A stretch of DNA of 22,938 nucleotides from Sphacelaria rigidula. Taxonomy: Eukaryota > Phaeophyceae > Sphacelariales. The notes under the pieces are model-generated. The model did not search any database, had not been told where the DNA came from, and worked only from the letters and a program-made list of their open reading frames with translations. Below are positions 1-9,700 of this stretch, in pieces (the first letter of the stretch is position 1; each line of letters opens with the position of its first letter). The position numbers and the translations under genes are program-made. The DNA is taken from positions 1 to 22,938 of the forward strand of contig CAXNAA020000298.1 of assembly GCA_964200075.2 (NCBI GenBank). Reading direction: 5' to 3'.

Positions 1-147
1 GCCTGTGCGGCGCAATTCCCTAGCGTAATTCCACCGCATTTCGTGAAACGAAACGTCTCCAGACACGCTATCACGCAACGACACGAGATGTTCCCGGTAC
101 TCAATGCAGCACAATAACATCATCGCCAAAACTTCGCCTATCGATAA

Positions 148-241
148 GCGGCGGTGCCGTGCATTACCAGGTTGGTCTGCCGTTCACAGCGATATCCTCA
201 AGTCGAGCTGGTTTGGTAAACTTGACGAGTTATGGTGTGGC
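148..241 (+). repeat. Dispersed repeat, copy A
   Basis: This segment starts GCGGCGGTGCCGTG and matches 3546-3639 in the same orientation at roughly 85% by eye, without large gaps. It probably belongs to an interspersed element family. In both copies one reading frame gives the similar peptide LPGWSAVHSD followed by KLDELWC. Confidence 0.75.
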
Positions 242-345
242 ATGAAAATGCGGGATGTACTGCTGACCCAGCTCGTTGAGGGAAAGGCAGGTACACGGTA
301 CTGGTATTCGGGACATCTCATACCCTACCGATACCAACCCAATGG

Positions 346-597
346 GGTATTTTCAAATGTCGTACCTACGATACCTACGACACCACGGTATTTCGAGATA
401 CCAGTACCTACCGTACCCGCTCAATAAGGTATTTTCAAATGCCATACCTACGATACCTACGATACCTACGATCCCACGGTATTTGGAGATTTTTTCACCT
501 CTCGTACCCGCTCAGTCAGGTATTTTCAAAACTCATACCCACGATACCCACGCATACCATGGTATGAGATATCCAGGTAAATAACGGGGGTACGCTC
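346..597. repeat. Three-unit tandem repeat, 82-91 bp
   Basis: GGTATTTTCAAA recurs at 346, 428 and 519, each followed by degenerate GATACCTAC nonamers, a CACGGTATTT block and TACCCGCTCA. Unit lengths are 82 and 91 bp, with the third unit partial. A perfect 14-bp palindrome, CATACCATGGTATG, lies at 553-566 in the last unit. No coding or regulatory role is evident. Confidence 0.8.
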
Positions 598-600
598 GGT

Positions 601-3395
601 ACGGTACCTTACCTACGGTTCCCGTGCTCCTTTGCACATTCGAAACGGCTCTCAACAGGTGAGAGGAAGTTCTTTCGTCGGCTTCCTACGGGTTTCATAA
701 AACAAAATTGTTCCAGAGTTTTTTCGAACTCTCTCGAAATAATAGAAAAGGGAATACTTTCATGGGAAGTGAAGTGCCGCTGTTGGTGTTTCGAAAAAGA
801 ATTCCCGTTGCTGGAAACGTTTTATAGATGTAACAACAGGAAATTTCAGAGGCGGGAAACTCTCTGCCCCTTGCGTTTTCCTCTAGGAGTCGAAAACAAC
901 TCCGGCATCATCTTCTTCCAACATGAAGGAATCCAATGAACAGCGCCTTGCCTCACCTGGTGACAACCGTTTCGAATGTACACGTACTAAAGGAGTTACA
1001 GACACTGGAGCAACAATGCGCGACAAGGCAAGCCAGGGTAAATTTCAACAGACAAATAAAATCCTCAGTTAGTTGTGTTTGCGAAACTGTTTCTGGTAAA
1101 ATGTGACATTTTGGAAGGCGACTTCAAATCCATTTGAATGTTCAACCTCATTTTTCGGGATCCGTTGTTGGTACTGCTGCCTGTGAAAGGACCGGAAGAG
1201 GACTGCTGCGTAAAACAATAGGTCGGGATTAACTTGATCTCAACGAAGCGTCTTTGTCCCCAATATTGCCCGCCCTTGCCCATAAACGAAAGCACGTCTC
1301 TCCCTCCCCCAAAAATGACTGGAAAATAACAGCATGAACCGGCGGACTTCTAGTCTTGAGAACATGGAGTCGCTCGTGCCAAGGCGGGAGGGGATGAACA
1401 AGTTGCACATAACCGAATGATGTATTCTCAGGAAACTACAACCACAACGGGCCCATGCAGATTACTATGAATGATCCAATTCAGTCTGCACCATGCCTTA
1501 TAAAAGTGAGTGCGCGTAGTACGGCATAGCACGGTCTGTACCGTAGACCACAAAAAAATTGAGGAGTTACACAGCACAGACATGCAAATTTACGTGACGG
1601 AGTATAACACCCCTTTTCATCTTCCATCCCGCAGTCGTGATATTTAAACCGCGATCTCCTTCAACAGCGCGGCGCTAAGATCATCGCACTTACATTTTAC
1701 GCCATTGAAGATATGCTGTTGAGAGGAGCGGGGGGCTTTAGATGAAATGAGATGGGATTTCGGAACAGTTTTCCCGTTGTCCTAGGGTGAAGATGTTCAC
1801 GATACAAAAAACAGTAGATTGCAGTAGTTTCAACTGCTGTCACGCTACACTGTACTACACTGTGCTGAACGGTACCGCATGATCAAACTGCATGGATACG
1901 AGCTGGAACATATTTGATGAACCCATTCACGTTGGAGGGCGGTAGTGAACTATATACTCACTGTACGGTTCGTCTACCACCTTGTGCAGGAGCATGTTAC
2001 ATCACAAACCTCAGAAACTCGTTTGCTACCCTTCACAGACGATCCTACGGCGGACGTCGCGGCCGAGGTGTCCCCATTTGCGTCCTCGACTGCATGTTGT
2101 GCAAATATACCCAATCGTAGGAGGGCATTTGCCGCCAGCTGCTCTGCGAGGCGGTTGGGCATACCGTCTGTACGCAGGCTCCATGATATGGTGAGCAGAC
2201 GCGTAGGGTATTTTGTCCGCTGTTGTGTCTCCTACCCGCAGTCGGGCCAGGGTGCACGGATTTGTACCATGCGATTCAGGGCCGTCCTAAACGACGGGGT
2301 GGAAGTTGAGTTTCCCCCGTTTGCCCCATATTTTGACCACTTCCCATAACATCAGACTGTGCTCACAGAGAAATTTTAAGGTACCACCGGTATGGGATTC
2401 TTAGAGAACTCATCGAGTCTGTCGGGTAAGCTATGATGGTGGTGTACAGAAATCCTTACCCGCAACCGGGTATATACATAAAAAGGGTGTAGCAAAAGAC
2501 GATACCCGTACCCCAGGCAAGATTGAACATTTCGTACCGATCGTACAGACCTGTTGGGTGCCGCTACGAAGAGGGTCTCCTAAAAAAAGTTTTTTTATGC
2601 CACCGTGAGGTTGACCCTACGTTTGGATTTTCGCCATTTATTTTCGCCAAGAAAGTTTGGGTTAGGAAGCACTGTCGGCTCATGTATTTGTTTTAAAAGT
2701 TGAGTGGCTGTTGTTGCTGTGTGCGCCCAATTCGGTGTGCACGTGACACGTGTGTCGACGACGCCGCCATCGGATGAGCGATGGCGGAGAGGAAGTGTCC
2801 TTCTTGTGTCTTTGCTCGGGGATTCTCCATCAAGCGGTCGAGAGATTGGCATCAGCAGCAGCAGAAGGGGGGCAGTGAAAAAGAAGCTCCGGTTGAGACG
2901 ATGTACGACATGCATGCGTGTAATATCAAAGACACGCTGGCTCGAGTTGTCCCAGTTCTGCCCCAACAGTTAGTTTAGTGAAGAACGATGGCACGCCATG
3001 GCGGTTTCATACGTCGTATCGTTTCGATTCAACTGAACATGATGCTGATTCAATTTTCCAGGTGAATACAAGCTGGACCAGATGACATTGATTTCTCCAT
3101 GTTTTCGGGCCCGGTCGTGGGTAATTCGAGGAGTTATACGCTGAAAAGTTGACACATTTTAATCAACATGCGCAACATGTTGAGGGATGCCGAGAAGAAA
3201 AAACGAACGGAAAGTCAGAGCGATTAGAAGGCTCACCAAAAACCAAAAACCAGAGAAATTCAAGAACTCCGTGGGAATGAAGAAATACAGCGGCATCCGA
3301 CCACATGTTGTGCGTATGGGCGTGGAGGAGATCCCGGTGAAGTTTCGTCGAAAAATTCTCAAAATTGGGCGCAGCCGGGCACTTGTTTTGTGACA
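601..3395. other. No convincing gene
   Basis: Only short overlapping frames in several directions, without splice-supported continuity or recognisable motifs. A basic 68-residue plus-strand frame (3187-3393) next to the SINE-like region is open but has no family resemblance. Confidence 0.6.
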
Positions 3396-3470
3396 CCGCT
3401 GCGCCCCTCCAATCTAACTTATGAGGGAGACTTCAGTTATGGAGGTCACGAGTTCGAATCCCAATATCTT
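3396..3470 (+). other. Possible tRNA-derived (SINE-like) internal promoter remnant
   Basis: The segment GGTCACGAGTTCGAATCCC (3443-3461) fits a tRNA T-arm/B-box (GGTTCGANTCC type). Just upstream, ACTTC and GAGGT can pair around a seven-base loop like an anticodon arm. The variable region is too short, the T-stem does not pair and no clear A-box is visible, so it is not a working tRNA gene. Confidence 0.3.
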
Positions 3471-3545
3471 CTCGTTTTTTCTCGTTCCGTCGCGAAGGTT
3501 ATATATTTTGCAGCCCGTTTCTGTCCATTTTTTCTTCATTCAGCG

Positions 3546-3639
3546 GCGGCGGTGCCGTGTGTTACCAGGTTGGTCCGCAGTTCACAGCGATATGCTCAAG
3601 TCGACTTGCTTCCGTAAACTTGATGAGTTGTGGTGTGAA
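3546..3639 (+). repeat. Dispersed repeat, copy B
   Basis: This is the partner of 148-241. It lies about 85 bp downstream of a tRNA-type B-box match at 3450-3461, so it may be the body of a short interspersed element. Copy A shows no such B-box upstream, which could reflect truncation. Confidence 0.7.
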
Positions 3640-3669
3640 ATGCGAATAAGAGACAATTCTAAAAAATGA

Positions 3670-4477
3670 GGTTCAAGCCCAGAGCAGGTATTTCCCCACA
3701 CTTTCAGCGATGGTGCCCCCTGACGTTCTCGTCGGCTTAATGCCACTCTCGATCGCGAAGAAACTTTCTCAGCGCATTTTACTGGCTCTGTGAGCTAACA
3801 GCGCTGTTTCAGGCATTACTTCAGTTTTTTCCAAAACTAATGGGCCGGCCGCATAACACGTGCCCGAGTCACAGGGACAACAAAAGTCAGGCCAGACAGA
3901 CATGACATTACCTTGACCATGTAATCATCTTTACTTCTCCGACTTCCATGTATTCATACATCTTGTGCGCGTGCTATATTATGCTCAATCGTTGAACCGA
4001 TAATCAACCCCTTCTAGACGCAATCATCATTCCGAAGAGTACCTGAGGGCGAATATTTTTTATGCTCCTTCCGCATCTTCCGCCGCCACGGAAATTCCTC
4101 GACTCAGTTCAATCGATGTCCTGATAATCATTGCATTCTTCGCGCAACGCAGGCAAAATTTTCAAGTAATGATAGTATCCGAGGAATCAAGACAGCAACT
4201 TCTCCCATCCACCTCTTCCCCCCGTCGCAAACAAAAAAATCTCAAGCAGATGAAACAGTACCATACTCGAGAGAACTACTACATCACGAAGTCCACTGAT
4301 GACTCTCGACAATATCACCTCACCAACATCACTACAACAGTCCGACGGCCGCGGGGTTATACTTCAAGGGGTACACACAGCGTGGCAGGCGAAAAAAAAA
4401 GGCAGTAAAAAAAGCAATATATATACTCAAGTCAGTGGCCGTTGAAACCGAACGCCAAAACCTCGAGGCGCTAAAAA
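3670..4477. other. No convincing gene
   Basis: AT-richer sequence with no supported coding or structural feature. If the ORF at 4813 is a first exon, its later exons should lie here or further left, but none stood out. Confidence 0.55.
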
Positions 4478-4813
4478 CTACGCTGACATCAACGCACACA
4501 ACAAGCTGCCGCCGGTCTCTTGTGGAGGCAACCTAGGGCCGTTAGGAAGGCACCGAAACAGGACCACTACAGTGGTAGGCGGCTTTTTGAGAAAAACGTC
4601 TCGTCTCAGCGGATAGACGTAAACGTACTCTTGAGCATTTCTTGGGAATACGGTCGTCGTGGTCGATTGCAATTTACGCTTCACCATCGTCAGCCCTTCC
4701 AACGCATCATTTCTTGTATCCGCTTCTTCGCCCCTCTGCACTTCATCCATCGGCGGTGATATGGGTGATATTTCTGTGCATCCCTCACCACACCCCACAC
4801 CGACATCACTCAT
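4478..4813 (-). CDS. Hypothetical 111-residue ORF or first exon, 3' of the nucleoporin
   Basis: The ATG at 4813 follows an in-frame TAA twelve bases upstream. The first about 57 residues (MSDVGVGCGEGCTEISPISP and on through VKRKLQSTTTTVFPRN) are hydrophilic with mixed charges and look more protein-like than the surroundings. The frame continues to a stop at 4478. A GTACGT that could be a donor lies near 4631-4636, so the real coding part may be only a first exon with its continuation further left, but I could not find one. It begins 285 bp downstream of the nucleoporin stop, on the same strand. No family is recognised; it may also be untranslated 3' sequence of the nucleoporin. Confidence 0.3.
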   Translation of the reverse strand: MSDVGVGCGEGCTEISPISPPMDEVQRGEEADTRNDALEGLTMVKRKLQSTTTTVFPRNAQEYVYVYPLRRDVFLKKPPTTVVVLFRCLPNGPRLPPQETGGSLLCALMSA

Positions 4814-5097
4814 GCGCTCTCTTTAAAAGCCATGTCCCCATATCGAACGTCTTCTTGCTCGCCAGTCCCGATTTCCACAGTCCTGACAAGAGCCATCATC
4901 TTCCTTGCAATTGCGGGTTCATTTTCCCTCTTCCGCTTGCCCGCTGTTCAGCACAGCAAACGCGGAGGACGACAAAGCCTCGATATAAAAAACAAAGGAC
5001 GCAGAGTGACCAACGATCTTGGTATAATACGTCGTACACACACGACGAATCAAGCGCATACTAACAACCCAACTCAACGAAAGAGCACAAAAGTGCA

Positions 5098-6766
5098 TCA
5101 GCGTTTCTTGGGGCGACGACCCTTCACCATCCTCCTGCCAGCTTTGTTGGTATTCGGCTGGGCCTGTTGGGCCCCAAGATTAAACGCCCCTCCTGCATTC
5201 GCCGGGGGCCGCACCACAGGCGCTGCACCGGCCACGGGTGGGAATCCGCCTGCTGCTCCCACACCAACAAAGCCCCCGGTCGCGGTGCCAGCTGCCGGCG
5301 CCGTCGTACCAAACTGTGTCGATGGGGGCTGGACACTAAAACCTGTGGCAGAGGGTGCCGCGGCTGCGCCGAAAGAAAACCCACCAGCGGTAGCTTGCGG
5401 GGCAGCTGAAGCGTCAGCCCCGGCAGCACCGAACAGGCCGGTGGCGCCGGGCTGAGCTCCGAAGGCACCCGCAGCGCCACCGCCGAAGGCTGTGTTTGCG
5501 AGGGAACCACCGCGCTTCGGCGCGCCTTGCCCGCTCGGGCCGAAGCCTCCGGCGCTCCCGGCAGGCGAAGCACCACGCTTCGGCGCTCCCTGCCCGCTCG
5601 CGCCAAAGCCTCCAACGCTTCCGGCAGGAGAAGGTGCCCGCACCCCTCCGACTGTGGATCCGAACGCGGCAGTACCGAAGACGGGGAATGTGGTCGGAGC
5701 AGGCATAGCCAAACCCGTCGAGGCCCCGGTGGCTCCAGCGGCGGGGGCAGCGGCGGGGACTGCGGTGGCACCGACCGCTGGAGCAGGGGCCGCACCCCCG
5801 AACAAGAACGGCGAGGCGGCCGGCGCCGGAGCTGGGGTTGCAGCGGGAACCGGGGCAAGAGCAGCACCACTGGTTGCGGCAGCAGCTGCAGCTCCGAAGG
5901 TGAAACCTGCCGTGGAAGATGCAGGAGCGACGGGGGCGGGGGTAGGAGCGGCAAAGCTGGTGAACCCCCCAGCACCCTTGCTCTTTGGAGGGCTCTTCGG
6001 AGGAGCGTCCGTCCCACTCTTGAAAAAGGATGAGGCAGTCGGCGCCGCCGTCACCCCCGCGCCTGATGCTGCGGGCGATGTCTTTGCGGCTGTCGATGTA
6101 GAAGACGATGTGCCCCCGAACGTGAAGCTGGCGGTTGTGGAGCCTCCAGGGGCCACGGCCGTGGCGGCAGGTGCTGCGGCGGCCGTAGCAGCGACATCAG
6201 CGACTGACGGCGTCTTCGACGCGGTGGAGCCAAAGGTGAAACCAGCGGTAGCTGAGGCGGGTGCCGGCGCCGCCGTCACAGAAGTTGCTTTATCCGACTG
6301 TGCCGCCGCCACTGCGACAAATCCAGGATTTTCGGCGGCGGTGCCGAAAGCCGTGTCGGCCGGCGCGGTTGCGCCGGCGGCTGTAGAAGCAGGAGCAGAA
6401 AACTGGAAAGCGGTTCGCTTGGCAGGTCGCGCGGCTGATGCTGCTGCGGGATCGGACACCGCAGGAGCGGGGGCAGCAGCAGCACCCCCTGCTGAAGCAG
6501 CTGCGGCAGTACTTCCAAAAGAGAAAGCGGGCGTGGATGGTGTAGCGGTAACTGGCGCGGGGGTCGACAACGACGTGTCCCTGCTGGCGGCGAAGGAGAA
6601 GCCAGGGCCCGGGGTTGCAGGTGCAGCGGCGGGAGTTGGAGTCAGACTCGGAGCCGCAGTCGCAGTCGCAGTCGCAATTGCAGTCGAAGTCGGAGTCGGA
6701 GTTGGGGTGGGCGAAAAACCCTTGGTGTCGCTACTGAATCTGACGCTGGTCGCCTTCGGCGTTGAT
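5098..6766 (-). CDS. Nucleoporin exon 6 (residues 1165-1720), FG-repeat domain and basic tail
   Basis: The acceptor GTACGCAG precedes position 6766, and its first base completes a Gly codon (GG+A). The domain carries 15 FG dipeptides as FSFG, FTFG (three), FLFG, AFG (four), GFG (two), VFG, LFG and QFG, plus an FSFA variant. Linkers are Ala/Pro/Gly/Thr/Ser with few charges, typical of cohesive FG domains that gate the pore and bind karyopherins. Residues about 1183-1203 are a Pro-Thr/Ala-Thr tract. The C-terminus is FNLG, a short linker, then GRRMVKGRRPKKR. This basic tail resembles the importin-binding C-terminus of Nup153 and plant Nup136. The TGA stop is at 5100-5098. A long plus-strand frame through the same DNA is an antisense shadow of the GC-rich, Ala-rich coding sequence. 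Confidence 0.88.
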
Positions 6767-9700
6767 CTGCGTACAACACGGGTGTACACATACACGGGGG
6801 GTGGGCATGACGTAAAAAAACTTTGACGAGAAAAGGAGGCACGATTGCTCAACGACGGGTGATAGATGCGAATTGAGGGGGCTTTTGCACACACGAAGCG
6901 ATGAACGCATTTGTTATCGCGGTACTGGCTTTAGGAATGGGCGCTGGCCAACTTCAACACGTGTGGCGTCTACGAGTTCACGTACCGAAACGGTGACACA
7001 ATACGAAGAGTGCGAAGTATAGTTGTTCGTATCTCAAACATGACACCGAATTGCCAACTTTGTAGTTCAGGCAGGAGGCGAGGGACACCGGAATTATTAA
7101 TCAAGAGATGAATCCATCATACCTCTGAACTGAAGTTACGCCAAGAGATGAATCCATCATACCAAAAGGGGAAGGACTACGTGAATTATGTTGGGAGTAT
7201 TTGATCGGTTGCGAGAAAGAGAGGAATTGGACACATGTGGTGCAAGCAAGACGAATGGGATCGGTCGAGTTGTGGTGATGCCTGTACAGTAGATCAACCA
7301 CCCCACACCCATAGTACAGGGTACGCCAAGCATATGTTACTCGGAGAGTATTTACACGCATATATGAAGTCCCTCCTACAGGTGCTCCGGTTGCCTCCGG
7401 AGCACCCTTCAGCCGGTGTCGGCCAATATAGAATATTCACGTCCAAGGCTCAAACAAGAGGTGTGTGCGTGTGTGTGTGTGTGCACGCGCCGGGGAGAGA
7501 ACTGAAATGTGTGCCCCTGCTTGAAGGGTGTCTGAGGAATGATGAAAAGTGACGGGTGCCATAAATTTTTCCTGAGCTTCAACACGGGCGAGCCTTCCGA
7601 AGCGATTCTGCCGGGAGTTGGTGAAAGGACGACGCACTCAAGTCATCACGACGGGAGGCTTGGCGTGCAAGTCATGGGAGGTGCTTGAGAAAATCCGGAC
7701 CGCGCAAATCTGTACGGCCACCGCACCAAGCACAGGAACATAGCAGCGCCCGGCCAACAACAACTGACTCGGGTACGTGGGTACGAACGATGCGCGCGCG
7801 CCATCGTAACGCATACACAGCAGACACACAGCCGGGCAAAGTTGTACTGACAACCACACGATCAATAACGACACTACCGGGAAGCTCTGTACCGGACCAA
7901 ATGGATTACAAAATTATCAGCACCGATACAGAGATCCCGTGCAGTCTTTCACCCGACGAGGACGAAGCCAACAAGTATACTATTATTGCCAGTAGCAAGG
8001 AAAAAAAAAACGAAAGGGAAAGAGAAAAAAAACCTTACCCGCCACCTGTAGCCACCGCAGATCCCGGCTCCGACCCAGGGACCGGCCCCGATCCAATGGT
8101 CGGGGCGGCATTGATTGCGGCCGGTGTGGACCGAGCGGGGGTTGACATCTTCGCTGCCTCGAGGTTGATGCGAACGTTATGGAGCGTCCTGCCGTTTCTA
8201 GCGATTCCGTCGGCAGGAAATGGGATGGGCACACACACACGGGGGGGTGGGGGTGGGGGGGGGCGATTCGCTTCACTTCTCTCGTACCCTATCAACCTAT
8301 TCGGCAAAGACGGGGGGCATAACGAGGACCGCAGTCAAAACGACTTCGACACAAATCAACCACGAAACGACTTCGGAATCGGCTGCCTGGAGCATGGTGG
8401 GCAGCAACTCAACTCAAAACGTGCCTGTTCGGAATAAAATAAGCGGGGTTCAGCTGTCCGTTGATTGTCTGTACTTGATTGACACATGCTAGCACGCGGT
8501 GAAGGAAAGACCAAAAATAAGCGTTTCAACCACAGTTATCTTCGGCTTCTATTTTTCCCTGCGTTGCATTCGCAATAAAATCGGAATGAATCGCAAAATG
8601 CCTGCGATGAAGAAAAAACACAACAGATCTCAACCCTATCCAAACACAAGAAAAAAGCATACTCACGCGAGAACGGCTCTAGGTTGCTTGTAGTATGGCG
8701 TTCCGAAGTTCTTCGGCCTTAGACACATGTCGCACTCCTTGGCGTCCATGTCGTAAATCCGCACGTAGCAGCCTCGGCATGTCCAGTAGTCCAGCTGTTA
8801 CGGGGGGGGGGGAGGGAAAAAGCAAATAACATACACATGAGCATGCACGCGCACAAAAGGATACAGGGCAAGGTGTGTAGACCCAAGTGCACCGAACACA
8901 CCACCGATAGTGTAGAAAAACAACGCGAAGGAAACAAGGGGGAAAATACAACAGCCCCGAGGGGGCACTCCTTCGAACCGGTGTGCCTGCCAAGTCGTGT
9001 GCAATATGAATGGACAGCAAACAGAAAAATATGCGGGGGAGGGACAACGATATCACTTTAGCTAAAGCAACGAGCTACTACTGTGGAAGCACGAGACAAA
9101 TGGCAGCGTGTGAAAGCCAGCACGCAACACTTTCACCACGGCTGCAGAGCAGGAGAACAATATCATCTCACTTTTGTGGGTGCCTGCTGGGCTTCCGAGT
9201 CCGTAAAACGTACGCCGCCTGCCGCCGCCGACCGATAGGGGCGCGGCTTCATGCCCCCGTCGCCGCGTACATAAGGCGACTTCCCACCGAGATGTCGATC
9301 TGTCCCGTGCGCTTCGCGTCGCCTCTCGGCACCATCCGCGCTACTGTCATTGGGGCGCTTCGGCGTCTCTGAAGCTGCCAAGTCGCCGTCGTCGTTCTTC
9401 TTGTCTCCATCGCCGCCCGTCGTCACCTCGGCGCTACTCTTATCCTTGCCATCGCGGTCAATGCTACTACGGGTGTCCTGCTTTCGTCCATCATTCGCAG
9501 CGTGACCGCCGTCGGCGTCGTTGCCCCTGCCTTGTTTTAGCTGCTGGTCGAGGAGGACCTCGCTGTTGGTACGCGCGCGCTTGTTGCGATGCGGTGATAT
9601 GCCCGTACTTTCAACGTCATCAGCAACTCCCGCCATCCCAACGACCGCCGCGGGCGACATCTGCGTACCAACGGCCGTCGGCTTTCTCCCGTCTACCTCC

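Noticed and set aside
2270-2349. Short plus-strand start MRFRAVLNDGVEVEF, faintly like the start of HUS1-type clamp proteins
   Set aside because: Only about 12 residues are suggestive, a stop follows soon after, and no continuing exon was found.
3443-3461. tRNA gene
   Set aside because: The B-box is good, but the T-stem does not pair, the variable region is too short and there is no acceptor stem or A-box.
5492-6826. 444-codon plus-strand open frame
   Set aside because: It is antisense to the FG exon. The Ala/Val/Gly-rich translation follows from GC-rich Ala/Pro/Thr codons read backwards, and it has no splice or motif support.
7685-8437. 250-codon plus-strand open frame
   Set aside because: It starts with TTG, crosses A- and G-homopolymers, and overlaps nucleoporin exon 5 in antisense. 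The minus-strand exon has matching splice phases.
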